A stretch of 64,000 nt of DNA from Cephalopachus bancanus (taxonomy: Eukaryota > Chordata > Mammalia > Primates > Tarsiidae): positions 19,092,501 through 19,156,500 of the forward strand of contig JAPVLO010000019.1 of the NCBI GenBank assembly GCA_027257055.1. The letters are read 5' to 3'. This document shows, in pieces, positions 10,701 through 22,342 of the stretch (position 1 is its first letter; every line of letters starts with the position of its first letter). Below the pieces are notes generated by a model. The model was not told the DNA's origin and searched no databases. It worked only from the letters and a program-made list of their open reading frames with translations. The position numbers and the translations under genes were made by a program.

Positions 10701-10909
10701 ATGGAATGTGAGCAGACAAAAGTGAGAACCCCTTTCTGCCTAGAGTGAAGGGTCTATAAAGGGGGGTGAAAGCAGGTGGCAACCTGTTGATGGGATGGCA
10801 AATGCTGGCTGTGGAGTCTGGGCTTCCTACTGCCCACAGGAATCTTGGAGGCCCTGTAGAGACTCTAAGGGTGTCAGTAATGGTGGAATATTCCAGCAGA
10901 CGAGATTGC

Positions 10910-11925
<1,016 letters not shown>

Positions 11926-12238
11926 GACCAGGCTCAGTGGCTCAGCCTGTACTTTTGGAGGCTGAAGCAAGTGAACTGCCCAGCACTTTTGGAGGCTGAG
12001 GCGAGCGGATTGCCTGAGACTGCAGATTCTAGACCAACCCGGACAAGTTAGTGAGACCTCATCTCTACAATAAATAAAAAATTCACTGGGCCTGATAGCG
12101 CTTGCCTGTAGTTCCAGTTACTTGGAAAGCTGAGGCAGAAGGATCGCTGGAGCCCAGCAGGTTGATGCTGGGGTGCCCTGAGTGTGCCACTGCACTCCAG
12201 CCTGTCAACGGAGTAAGACTCCAACTCAAAAAAAAAAA
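11926..12238 (+). mobile_element. T-Alu with internal left-arm duplication, placed on an AluJ tail
   Basis: Begins GGACCAGGCTCAGTGGCTCA directly after the AluJ A-tail and ends GACTCCAACTC plus A-run. The left arm holds a 30-base tandem duplication: ACTTTTGGAGGCTGA at 11952 and again at 11985, each followed by a diverged copy of the next 15 bases. Confidence 0.9.
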
Positions 12239-12629
12239 ATTCCAGCGAGGTGAAAGGAGAGAGAAAGCTAAAGAAAGCAACAATTTTGGTGGTACTATCA
12301 CCTTCCTGGTTTGAGCAAGAAAGCAGATGGACTAAGCTCCTGCCTTCCTCTATATCAAGGAGAATGAGCTTGCCCTGAAAATCCAGTTTTAGTCACAGTA
12401 CTTCCCAGTTTTAAAATGTTGTGACTCCCTCTCTCACCGTGAAATTTAAAGTTCAAGAAACCCTCAGGCTCTGCCCGGTGTGGACCCTGTCTAGTCTCCC
12501 AACCCCTGCTCATCACACCTGCCACATCCCACGACCCAGGCAGGGGGCTGCAGGCTACAGCCCACAGGCCCAGGGCACTTGGCCACACCTGTTTTTGCAC
12601 AGTCCACAAGCCAAGACTGCCTTTGCGTT

Positions 12630-12815
12630 TTTACTTATTTTAATTATTTTATTTTCTTATTTTAGAATCATAGAGTACATGTGAGGATTTGCTACATAAA
12701 CATATTGCATGAAGGTGAGGTTTGGGCTTCTGATGAACCTTCCTGGTCCTGCAGTGGGCATGGTACCCGATGGGTAGTTTTGTACCCTTTATCTCTCTTC
12801 CCTCACTTCCTCCTT
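12630..12815 (-). mobile_element. L1 LINE 3' UTR fragment
   Basis: Antisense L1 3' end: AGAGTACATGTGAGGATTTG, ACATATTGCATGAAGGTGAG, then GGTACCCGATGGGTAGTTTT and a CT-rich stretch. This is the text common to L1M/L1PB 3' ends. Confidence 0.85.
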
Positions 12816-12821
12816 TTTGCT

Positions 12822-13101
12822 TGGGTTAGAGTCTCTGTCTGTTGCCCAGGCTGGAGTGCAGTGGCACATTCACAGCCACCCAAGCATCATACTGCTGGAC
12901 TCTGGCAATCCTTCTGCCTCAGCCTTCCAAGTAGCCGGAACTACAGGCACGTGCTACCATACCTGGCTAATTTTTGATGTATTGTAGAGACGAGGTCTTG
13001 CCAAGTTGCCCAGGCTGGTCTTGAACCCATAGGCTCAGGCAATCCACTCGCCTCAGCCTCCCAAAGTGTTGGGATTACAGGCTGAGCCACCGAACCCGGT
13101 C
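12822..13101 (-). mobile_element. T-Alu
   Basis: Reverse copy: GAGTCTCTGTCTGTTGCCC, CTTCCAAGTAGCCGGAACTA, TTTTTGATGTATTGTAGAGA, then TGAGCCACCGAACCCGG at the 5' end. Lies head-to-tail with the adjoining older AluJ. Confidence 0.93.
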
Positions 13102-13102
13102 T

Positions 13103-13530
<428 letters not shown>

Positions 13531-14510
13531 GGGGTTTTTGTTCTACCATGGCAGAACTGAGTACTTGCAACAGATACCATGCGGTCCACAAAGATTATGT
13601 TAGATGGTCTTTCTCTTTCGATAGCTTATTTACTATCTCACAGAAAAAGTTCACCCACCCCTGCCCTAGACAATCTGTATTTGCGGCACATTCCCCAAAC
13701 ACCATTCTTCACTTTCCTATTGCTAGATCTGAGTTTACACTGGAATGTAGAGGTCCCATTTTCTCCAATAAAGCCCTTCCTACTCTTCAAGAGCCCAGCA
13801 CTGGAAGTGGCATCATGTGTGACCCCTCCCAGGGGGCATTTACATTGAAACCAAAGAAATGGGTCTCTGGTGAGAAATTTTCAGGCAGTCAGATGAGTTG
13901 AGCAGAAGTCCAGCAGCCCCTCTCACACTCCACATGAAGGTAGGCATGGGAGCTGGAGGTGACGGGGTCAGAGAGTCACATGGAGGAGCAGGAAATATGT
14001 CTGGGACTTGAGATGTCGCTAGCTTCGCTCTGAGACTGTGCAGGTCTGAGGAATGAGCGTTAGAGAAACACGTGGAAAGAAAAAGTGCCAGATGACACCA
14101 AGCCTGACAACCTCAAGAGGCAGAATGCGTCCGAGGGGCCGGAAGAGGAGAGAGATGGGAGACAAGGAACCAGAAGAGAAGGAAAGCCAGGGACCAGGAC
14201 CAGGAAGGAAGCTTGGACGGAGCACAGGGTCCTTGTGGCATCTCCCAGAGAGAAGAGCTCTTGTGGCATACAGCAGCCCAGCGTGCTACATCAGATGCTG
14301 GGGTTCAAGGAAAAGCACAGTGGAGAGGAGAGGGGGGCTTGGAGCTCCGGAACCAAAGAAGAGGTCACCTGGGCACACACCCTGGGCATGAATCCCTAAG
14401 GAACACAAAAGCATCAATGTAACAAATAAGTCACATGGTGCCCCGAATTCAGGCCGCTACACACAGCTTCTTCAATAACTTGGTCCCCACTCTCCCTGAG
14501 ATCAACAGAG
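13531..14510. other. Unique sequence, nothing recognised
   Basis: Purine-rich in 14050-14350 but without repeat signatures. Overlapping open frames in several phases reflect composition and not a gene. Confidence 0.45.
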
Positions 14511-14517
14511 GCTGGTA

Positions 14518-14582
14518 CTCCCCTCAGGCGCCCATACTTCCCTCAGGCCCCAACTCCAACTCCCTTCAGGCGCCAACTCCAA
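14518..14582. repeat. Short minisatellite, about 23-base unit
   Basis: Nearly three imperfect units built on CTCCCTTCAGGCGCCAACTC plus CAA, starting at 14518 (shorter first unit), 14537 and 14560. Confidence 0.85.
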
Positions 14583-14679
14583 CCCCACTAACAAAGCATG
14601 GAACAGATACCTGGCAAAGCCTGTTGGAAGGGGCACCAACACACTCCCCGCTGAGTATCTACATGACTGGCCCAGGCTC

Positions 14680-14810
14680 TGGTCCCAGCTCTACCCAACA
14701 CTGGCTATGTGACCTTGGACAGCTCTCAGTCTCAGTGTCCTCCTCTGAAATCCAAGGGGCTGGACCAGGTCTTCCAGGCCCTCCCAGCAGTAACATTCTG
14801 GGAGGTAATA
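14680..14810 (+). mobile_element. MIR SINE fragment
   Basis: CACTGGCTATGTGACCTTGG, ACAGCTCTCAGTCTCAGTG, TCCTCCTCTGAAATC. Clear sense MIR core with the tRNA-proximal side. Confidence 0.85.
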
Positions 14811-15282
14811 TAGGCCTTGTGGGGCCTCAGCAGATGTTGGCAGAAGCCTGGGGAACAGGAGAGAGTGTTGGTTGGACACAGGCCAGAACCTTTTGCTGTG
14901 GCTTGCTTGCTTTGAAAGCTTGATAAGGGTATGGTGTACGGAAGAAGGACGGTGACCTTGCAAATGGAGCCCACTGGCAGACCAGCTCATCTGTGTGAGT
15001 GTGGGCAGGTGCATACATACACACACACATACATACACACACAGTCAGCTTTGGGTGTGCTCCTAGCCGAGGAGAAGGAAAGGAGTTCAACGAGGAACTA
15101 GAGCCACAGAGGGACAGAGGGACAAACGGAGACACAAAGCTAGAATCCCGAAATAACTTTCTCCATTTTATAGAAAGAGAAACTGAGGTAGCCCTCCGTA
15201 AATATTCCTTTACAGAGCAAACTGGAAGCAAGATGGAGGCCTTGGGGTGTTGCCAATTGTCTGGGTCTCCCTTTAAGAGACT

Positions 15283-15332
15283 GGGACGAAAAGAGAGAGG
15301 CAGGGAGAGAGGGAGGGAGAGAGGGCGAAGAT
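15283..15332. repeat. (GA)-rich tract
   Basis: Purine-only run of AGAG and GGGA units interrupted by single C bases. Confidence 0.9.
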
Positions 15333-16040
15333 GATGACCAAGGATGGCTCAGGCGGAGGGTGTGCTGGAAAACATCTCACCCTCGACAGAGGAGAAAGCC
15401 ACAGCCAAGCAGCAGCAATCAACAGGGAGGAAAGGGAGGAGTATTCTGGGCACTGAGGCCTGTGGTCAAATAAATGCCTCCCTAGCCTCTTGTCCTCTCC
15501 CTCCTCAGAGTGCACTTCCATTTCTCCCTCCCTTCACCCACATGCCCAGCCTCCAAAAGGAGGAAACTTCGAGAATACTCCAAGCTCTGGATCTCTGTAT
15601 TCCTAGCCCTTGTTTTAAGATCCTTGTCCTGTAACTCCCAGACATACTCCAGGCCTCACTCTGTCAGCAACTTCCACGGAGATTTCTCCATCCGTCATAA
15701 ACTGCTCTGGAAACCAAACTCACGTTTATCTTGTGGAATTCAGCTCTTTAAGTTCGAGTCCAGGAGTCATTCGGGGAAACCAGGCTTAACCCTTGTAGAC
15801 GTGAGTCCCAGCTGTCCTTTAGGGCTTGTGGGAAGGCAAAGAGTTGGGGCAGTTGGCTCTCCATACACTTATCCGGAAACATTCCCCCATTCCCTGTAAT
15901 CCCATATCATGGAGCCACCATTTGCCAAGTTTGCAAAACCCCAGAAGAATCTGTTTCTATTTCCAGCAGGATTGTCTATCCAGGGTGGTGTCTCTATATT
16001 CACTACCCACAGTGTAAGTGGGGCCTGCATTCTGTTTGTC
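15333..16040. other. Unique sequence, nothing recognised
   Basis: No repeat text or coding evidence recognised between the purine tract and the short retroposon at 16060. Confidence 0.45.
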
Positions 16041-16059
16041 CTAAAAGTGGCCCCCTTGG

Positions 16060-16172
16060 ACAGGGAGACACCTCTTATCAACAAGGGTGCCTGAATGAAG
16101 CATATCTGTATACCTTACCCTTAACTGTATCCCACAATATCATAATAAAAAATATTGATTAAAAAAAAAAGT
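16060..16172 (+). mobile_element. Short 5'-truncated retroposon, shared 3' end with 26410-26498
   Basis: An approximately 110-base insertion bounded by a TSD, AAAAGTGGC(C/T)CCCTTGG, at about 16043-16059 and 16168-16184. The body reads CTTACCCTTAACTGTATCCC, then ACAATATCATAATAAAAAAT and ATTGATTAAAA with an A-tail. The same text occurs in reverse at 26410. Probably a strongly truncated L1 3' end of a lineage-specific subfamily; a separate L1-mobilised SINE-like family is possible. Confidence 0.75.
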
Positions 16173-16404
16173 GGCTCCCTTGGCCTCTCTAGGGACCCTT
16201 GTTCTGGGATTCAGTATGTCCTCCCTAGCCAATGGCAAGGGGCAAGGGCCAGTTCTGTGCCATGAGCCACATAAGGGGGACTCCACTGAGACTCAGGGTC
16301 TTCAGTGGGAAGAGTGAGGGGCCCCAAACTGTCCTGGAAAAGCAGCTCCTCACTAGCCATCCCTGCTTGTCTCTTTCCTGGTGTTGAATAGATTATTTCC
16401 TGCC

Positions 16405-16955
16405 AGTATTAGCATCCTGTGGCTGCTATGACAAACCACCCCAAACTGGGTGGCTTAGAACAACAAAAATGTATTCTCTCCCACAGTTCTGGAGGCCAGA
16501 AGTCTGAGACTAAGTTGTTGGCAGGCTCAAGTTCACTACAGAGGCTCGGGACAGAATCCTTCCTTGCTTCTTCCAGCTTCTGGTGGCTTCTGGCCTTCGT
16601 TGGCTTGCAGCTACATCACTTCAATCTCTGCCTCTGTCTTCATGTGGTTTCTCCTCTGTGTCTCAAATTCCCCTGTCTTTTCTCTTGTAAGGACACTAGT
16701 CACTGGATTTAGGGCCCATCCTAAATCCAAGATCATCTCACCTTGAAACACTTAATTGGATCTGCAATTTCCCATTTTCTTTTTTTGTTTTTTTAGAGAC
16801 ACGGTCTTGCTCGTCCCACAGGCTGGAGCGTGGTGGCACAATCATAGCTCACTGCAGCCTCAGACTCCTGATCATTTTAAAATAAGGTCACATCCCCAGG
16901 CACCAGGGGTTAGGACTTGAACATCTTTTTAGAGGACACACAGTTCATCCATTCT
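16405..16955 (-). mobile_element. MaLR LTR (MLT1/MST-like) split by an Alu fragment
   Basis: Antisense MaLR: GGCTGCTATGACAAACCACC, ACTGGGTGGCTTAGAACAAC, CCACAGTTCTGGAGGCCAG, ACACTAGTCACTGGATTTAG, then after the Alu insertion AATAAGGTCACATCCCCAGG and GGACTTGAACATC. No internal viral genes are seen, so this is a solo LTR. Confidence 0.9.
16776..16875 (-). mobile_element. 5'-truncated Alu inside the MaLR LTR
   Basis: T-rich start, TAGAGACACGGTCTTGCTCG, GTGGCACAATCATAGCTCAC, CTGCAGCCTCAGACTCCTG. It stops after about 100 bases. Confidence 0.85.
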
Positions 16956-17234
16956 CTTGCAGGTGACACCCTATGCCAAATTTTGAAACCCAGACTCTTC
17001 CGTGATCATGCAAGGCCACCATCTTGCCGCTTACCTGTCCCCATTTCTCATAATCCCTGAATCATGCTTTCACAGTCACATTCTACTTTCCCCCCAAGTA
17101 TCCTTACTCGTGTTTCTAAACTCCACTCTAGCTGCCCTAACCAAGGACCTTCCTCCTCCTTCCCTCTGCCCACCTGTCCTGACTCAGAGCCTCTCCTTCC
17201 CTACGGGACACTGGGAAAGAAATCGTTTGGCCCC

Positions 17235-17428
17235 AGGACCCTGAGCACTGACTCTGTCATTCGACAGTTGCTTGAGTTCAGATGAGCCTCTCAATCATTC
17301 TGGGCCTCAGTTTTCCCACCTGAACAGGCAGGCAATCCCTTCCTCCCAGATTGTTGAGGATTAAATGGCATAATGCACATGAAAGAATCTGCCACCTAGT
17401 AAATGCCCAATAAATGTGCATTCTCCAG
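17235..17428 (+). mobile_element. MIR SINE, nearly full
   Basis: TCATTCGACAGTTGCTTGAG, GGGCCTCAGTTTTCCCACCT, GTTGAGGATTAAATGGCATA, ACCTAGTAAATGCCCAATAA plus ATG. Sense MIR from the core to the 3' end. Confidence 0.88.
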
Positions 17429-17439
17429 ATATCTGATCT

Positions 17440-17620
17440 CCCCTTCTCTGGATTTACTTCTTTTTATGGCTGGCACTGCGCTTAATCGTTTCATCCTGTT
17501 GGTTTTGTCTCCCAGGCTTAGCTTCTTGAGGAAAGGGAAGGGTCTGTGGGGCTTCTCTGGAATCTCCCATAGGACTTGGCACAGCCTTGGATCAGCGAAG
17601 AGTTTGTGCCCAGAACCGAC
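17440..17620 (+). mobile_element. L2 LINE 3' end
   Basis: TTTTGTCTCCCAGGCTTAGC, CTTGAGGAAAGGGAAGGGTC and CATAGGACTTGGCACAGCC follow sense L2 3' order (the 'clear stop, length of run, assessment of disease' style text of L2 ends). Confidence 0.6.
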
Positions 17621-17689
17621 AACACACCCGGACCAACAATGCCCATAGGTCTGTATTTCAGGCCAGAGAGACAGCCTCTGTGTCCCAGT

Positions 17690-18135
17690 CACCTCCCTGC
17701 TCTTCTTACCCACGGGCCTCAGGCCTCATGGGAGGGACAGGGCCAGCCCGGCTCCTGAAGACCTCGGCCAAGTGGGGAGGGGGCAGTAATGGAATGAGAG
17801 GCCCTGAGATCCAATTCCACAACCATTAAGGTGAGAGGGACAAACTCCAGAGGCCATTTGTTGGGTGTAATTGGAGTGAACAGTGAATCACAATCGGCTG
17901 AGAACCCCGAGGCCAGACAGGCTGGGCCCATCCCTGGTCCGGGAGGACCCCTGTGGTCAGCCAGGCAGAAGGAGATCTCTCTCCATTAGGTCCTGGCAGG
18001 GAATGGCGAGCGGGCTGCTCTGCATCATCTGGGTGGAGCGGCTGAGTGGATGTGACATAATTGAATGAGGCCTCCGTGTCTTCCACCCAGAGCGGGGGAA
18101 TTAGCAGGCCCAACCCTCGCCTCGGGAGATGGTGC
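17690..18135. promoter_or_regulatory. Repeat-free island, candidate enhancer
   Basis: About 440 bases of balanced composition with no repeat text. It contains ACCATTAAGG (17822), a TAATTG core (17868-17873), ACATAATTGAATG (18055) and moderate CpG content. The mix of homeodomain-like cores in a GC-moderate block resembles conserved developmental enhancers. Not proven. Confidence 0.35.
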
Positions 18136-18221
18136 TCCCCCCTCCTCTGCCTGCATTGCTCCACTCCATGCCACCTGCCCGGGTGGGGATGGGAGTGCCT
18201 GGAAAGGGCTCGGGCCAGGGC

Positions 18222-18445
18222 TGTAGAGGGAAAGAAGGGGGAGGAGGAGATGAGAGGCGAGGTCTTGGGGGAGGTGGGGAGGGGGTGATAGAGATGAACT
18301 GGGGCAGAGGGCCACAGGACTGAGTGTTTGCCAGTTAGACAGCAAGGAGAGAGTCAGAGGGAGGAGGGAGGATGGAATGGAGGATGGGGAGATGGAGATA
18401 GGCAGAGAGCGAGAGATGGGAACAAGATAGGCAGGGAGATAACAT
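18222..18445. repeat. Purine-rich G/A stretch
   Basis: Extended GA-rich text with several G-runs (GGGGGAGGTGGGGAGGGGG near 18268) and, from 18355, GGAGGGAGGATGG and similar units. Possible H-DNA or quadruplex former. Confidence 0.7.
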
Positions 18446-18639
18446 GACAGCAGCCAGAGATACAGACCAGCTGAGTGGTCGGGTAAGAAGGGTGGGGACA
18501 GATTAAAAGAAGCTTAGTAAGAAGGATGGACTGATCAGCAGCCAGAGTAACATGCAGATAGGGAGACAGGAACTTCGTGGAACACCAGCCCAAACCCTCA
18601 CCTACAGGAGCAGCAACACCTTCTTCCTCTCTGCACTGA

Positions 18640-18800
18640 CTGCGACAGACACTACTCTGAATACTCCAACCCAACACCCTACACAGTGGGTACAATTGCT
18701 CTGTCTTACGGATGGAGAAACTGAGGTTGGAGAGGATGAGTCAACTACCCAGGGTGACCCAGCTAGAAAGCAAGAAGCCAGAAGGTGAACCCCCACAGAA
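18640..18800 (-). mobile_element. MIR SINE
   Basis: Reverse MIR: ACGGATGGAGAAACTGAGGT, TGAGTCAACTACCCAGGGTG, ACCCAGCTAGAAAGCAAG. Clear core match. Confidence 0.88.
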
Positions 18801-19089
18801 CCCGGTTTCCTGGCCCCACCCTCACCCCACTCAGCTGCAGGGGAATCTGCCCAAGCCAGTGACCTCCCCAGGCTGGGCAGATGCAGAGGACTTCCTGGTG
18901 GCTGCAGGCGTGGATGTGGTCAGAGAACTTTTTTTTTTTTACCTTCCCCCCTACTCCTGGGACCCCTGGCATTGCCCCTTGCCACCTACCGTGGCCTCTT
19001 GAACTCTCAGCTAGTCACTGGTAAATTTCCACAAAAGTGTACACTTAAGTTGCTTTAAAGTAAGGCTTCTGTTAAGAGTGATTATATAT

Positions 19090-19394
19090 GGCCAAGCTCA
19101 GTGGCTCAACCTGTAATCCCAGCACTTTGGGAGGACGAGGCGAGTAGATTGCCTGAACCCGCGGGTTCAAGACCAGTCCAGGCAACTTGGTGATACCTTG
19201 TCTCTACAATAAATCAAAAAATTAGCGGAGCATGGTAGCCCGCACCTGTAATTCCGGCTACTTGGAAGACTGAGGCAGAAGGACCTCCAAAGCCCAGCAG
19301 GCCTATGCTGGGGTGGGCATGGGTGTGCCACTGCACTCCAGCCTGGGCAACGGAGTGAGACTCCAACTCAAAAAACAAAAACAAAAACAAAACC
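19090..19394 (+). mobile_element. T-Alu, full length, subfamily B
   Basis: TSD AAGAGTGATTAT at 19074-19085 and 19395-19406. It has GGTGATACCTTGTCTCTAC, CAATAAATCAAAAAATTAGC, GTAATTCCGGCTACTTGGAA and an A-tail broken into CAAAAA units. Confidence 0.94.
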
Positions 19395-19406
19395 AAGAGT
19401 GATTAT

Positions 19407-20130
19407 TTAACTGAGGGCTCCGGGTATAATAGGAGAGACTTTGGTGAGGAGGGCAAGGCCTTCCCTGTATCCTTTGATAATACAATATGGACAAATTCCT
19501 CCTATATTTATTCATCAAGCCATTCCTGGCTGTGTGAGCTACTGTGCCCAAGTGGGGAGAAAAGATGTCTGGGTACCCATCACTCACTGGCATTGTGCCC
19601 TGCCCCCAACTCCCATGGAAGATTTCCAGCCACAGGTGCCAGCTTAGAAGGCTCTGCCAGCCAAACCAACCTCTCCCCAGGCACAGGGGCTTTCTTCTGA
19701 AGGGAACCACCAAACACCTGCTCCCACTCACCAGAGAAGCTCCCCTGTCCTCCCTGGCCACCTGCTATCAGGGTTCAGAGGGACTTCAGGCTGGGACACT
19801 CCACCTGGGTAGCAGCTGGGCACTCTCTGACCCAGCCAGGCCCACTGCCTCCCCAGCTACCTGCAGGAAAGGAAGAGTGGGTGCCCAATTCAGCTCAGAG
19901 ACAGCTGTACCAGGGAGCCCTGAAGGGAGGTGGGAGCTGGTTCGCCTTCACGGGCAGCAGTTTCCTAACAGCGAAGCTGGGATGCTCAGTGCCCTGGAAG
20001 GAGGTGCCGGCCCCGCCCCACCCTGGAGCAGCTAGGGAGAGAGAGCAAGTCAGCTTCTCTGCTTTGCTTACAGGAAATGAACTGGCAGAGCAGGCAGGGG
20101 AGAGGCTCAGAGAGGAGGAGGAAAAGCAGG
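19407..20130. other. Unique GC-rich sequence, nothing recognised
   Basis: Several overlapping open frames exist, up to about 160 codons, but none resembles a known protein. They overlap in competing phases and strands, so I do not call an exon. Confidence 0.45.
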
Positions 20131-20139
20131 GCAAGGTAG

Positions 20140-20300
20140 GTACAGAGACTGGATACGAGGCACCAATGATGGACCCCAAAGCTGGAGGGAGGACTGCAAC
20201 TGTGCCGCTGTTTCCACCTGTTATGGATCCTGAGACCCAAAGAGCAAAAGGATTCACCGAGGTCACCTGACTGGCCTGACACTGAACGGGTTCCTTCATA
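20140..20300 (-). mobile_element. MIR SINE fragment
   Basis: Reverse MIR: CTGAGACCCAAAGAGCAAAA, TTCACCGAGGTCACCTGACT. The core is diverged. Confidence 0.6.
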
Positions 20301-20399
20301 GCCACCTCATCATCAGATCCTGAAGTACAGCGCCAAGAGGAATCTCATGGCTCAGTCACCCAGGGGCCGGGAGTCTAGCTCAGCCCTGGACCCCAGGAG

Positions 20400-20704
20400 C
20401 CACGACTCACTCTCTTGCTCAAAAGCCCTCATGACCTCCTGAACCAACTACTTCCTGAGCCTGGCAGTCAGTGCCCTCCCCACCTGGCTCTAGCCTTCTC
20501 TCTCTCCATTTTGCCCCCTACTAGTTCTCCCACATACCCTCACCAAGCTCTACTCCCTGCTGTTCTGTGACAGCCTGCACTCTACCATCTTGGATCACAC
20601 TGGATCTCTCTCACTTCAGTGCCTCTCTCAGCTGATCCTAGGCCTCAGAAAGTGCCCCCACTCTGTTCTATACTGTCATGCCTCATTTTTTGTGCCTCTC
20701 TGAT
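20400..20704 (+). mobile_element. L2 LINE 3' region
   Basis: CTCTTGCTCAAAAGCCCTCA, CTCCTGAACCAACTACTTCC, CTGGCTCTAGCCTTCTCTCT and CCTCACCAAGCTCTACTCCC. This is the sense L2 3' segment, continued at 20890-21030 after a MIR insertion. Confidence 0.75.
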
Positions 20705-20707
20705 GGA

Positions 20708-20885
20708 GAAAGGAAAATAACATTTGTAGAGATTTGTCTCTACCTTCAAAATGCTCCATATTATTTCCACTTTACAAATGAAATACATTCAGAGAAATAA
20801 CTCACACAAGCTAATTATTGAGTGGTGAGTGGTAGAAGCAAAAAATCAAATCTAGATATAACCCCAAAACCCTACTGCGCTTTGT
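20708..20885 (-). mobile_element. MIR SINE inserted in L2
   Basis: Reverse MIR: AAATAACATTTGTAGAGATT, CACTTTACAAATGAAATACA, AATAACTCACACAAGCTAAT. It separates two consecutive L2 segments. Confidence 0.78.
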
Positions 20886-20887
20886 AT

Positions 20888-21030
20888 TACAGTTGCCGTA
20901 TATTGCCCATTCACAATCTCTTGGACTATGTCCCTTGATGTAGGGACTGTGCTTTCTTATTTCTTTATATCTAGCACATAGAGGAGTGCTTCATTCATAA
21001 TAGGCACTCCAGATTACTATTTGTTGGATG
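20888..21030 (+). mobile_element. L2 LINE 3' terminus
   Basis: GATGTAGGGACTGTGCTTTC, CTTTATATCTAGCACATAGA, CATTCATAATAGGCACTCCA, TTACTATTTGTTGGATGGAT. The terminal repeat of L2 runs straight into the tetranucleotide array. Confidence 0.85.
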
Positions 21031-21242
21031 GATGGATGGATGGATGGATGGATGGATGGATGGATGGATGAGTGGATGGGTGAATGGATGGATGAATGAG
21101 TGGATGGAGAGAGGGAGGGAGGGATGGTTGGATGAGTGGCTGAATGGATGAGTGGATGAATGGATGAGTGAATGGATGGATGACTGGATGCATGGGTGGA
21201 TGGATGGATGGACAGAAGGATGGGTAGATGGATGGATGATGA
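21025..21242. repeat. (GGAT)n tetranucleotide array
   Basis: Pure GGAT for about 11 units at 21026-21070, then a variant zone of TGGA, TGAA and TGAG units to about 21240. The long open frame on the minus strand (a His-Pro-Ser-Ile type repeat) is only a translation of the array. Confidence 0.96.
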
Positions 21243-21489
21243 TGGAAGAGCACAGCATCTCCAACTGAGAAGGCAGAGGTGGCTTGGAAAGACTGTGTCA
21301 ATCTGTAGAGTGGGATTTGGACACCACTCCAGGGAACATGGTCAATCACCAGCAACATCTCAGCAGTCTTAGAAAAGAGGTGATGGTGGGAACTGCCTTG
21401 GAATCTAGTGGATGAAGCGTTGCTACACCACCAGAGAGGGAAAGGGTCACCTCAGCAAGCATTCTTGGACTCAAAACATTAGCATTAAA

Positions 21490-21625
21490 CTGGACATCCT
21501 TAGCAATAATGAAATCCAAACTCTCATCACTTTTACCCTTCCATTTTGCAGAAGAAGAAACTGAGGCTCAGGAAGATAAAATGGCATGTGGCATCACACA
21601 TCTAGGTGATGTCAGACACTGAGTT
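21490..21625 (-). mobile_element. MIR SINE fragment
   Basis: CCCTTCCATTTTGCAGAAGA, AGAAACTGAGGCTCAGGAAG, ATGGCATGTGGCATCACACA. A good reverse MIR core. Confidence 0.85.
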
Positions 21626-22149
21626 ACTATAGAAATAAAGTGACCATATCTAGGGATGCAGTCAGTTGGACACATTAGTTGATATGCAATGATATGTCTT
21701 TACACACAGGAGTATTTGCTGTAGATTCTTCGAAAGCTAATGGGCAGGTGTGCTGAGATGGAAGCCTTTGGAAGGCAAGAGCCACTGACCACAGGGCCCA
21801 GCACTGAAGGGGCTGCACCCCCTCCCTGCTGGCATCCTCACCCAGCTGAAAGGCAGCTTAGCAGTGCAGCCCACCTAGGAAGCCACCTGCAACCTCATAG
21901 CCTCAGCCTGCTTGCTAAGGACTGTTAATCTACTCTACCCGCCTCCATTTTCAGGAGCTACTGCAACTCCAGGACTTAGTCTGCTTCTCCAGGCCACCTT
22001 CTCTGGCAAGGTGAAGGAACCCCTCAGTTGTAGCTATACTTCACTCTTTGCTCCAGAGGATCCAGGCAATATGTTTTGCTTGGTTAGTTTGTTAGGATCC
22101 CATGGTTTGATGACAAATAAGTCACCCTCCAACACTTTTGCAAGGCAAG

Positions 22150-22285
22150 AAAGGTAGATGAGAGTACCACCCTTCTTCTAGATAGGGAAACCAAGGCACT
22201 GAGTAATACTGGACAATTTTCCCAGCTAATACAGGAAACAGAGGCATAGCCAGAACTCCTAAACCTCTCAGTCTCAGTTGACCCA
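22150..22285 (-). mobile_element. MIR SINE fragment
   Basis: TAGATAGGGAAACCAAGGCA, CTGAGTAATACTGGACAATT, AACAGAGGCATAGCCAGAAC. A diverged reverse MIR. Confidence 0.75.
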
Positions 22286-22342
22286 GCCCTGCCTGCTCTC
22301 TTGTGTCTTGGCAAATCTCAGAGGCATAGCTAAAGCTTTTGG

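Noticed and set aside
14435..14923. 162-codon open frame
   Set aside because: Runs through a minisatellite and a MIR, so it is not a conserved exon.
17900..18200. CpG island or promoter
   Set aside because: CpG is only moderate and the block is short. No TATA, initiator or first-exon pattern was convincing.
19544..20035. 163-codon open frame
   Set aside because: Overlaps frames in other phases and strands; composition-driven. No family resemblance seen.
20995..21358. Repetitive His-Pro-Ser-Ile frame
   Set aside because: It is the minus-strand translation of the GGAT array.
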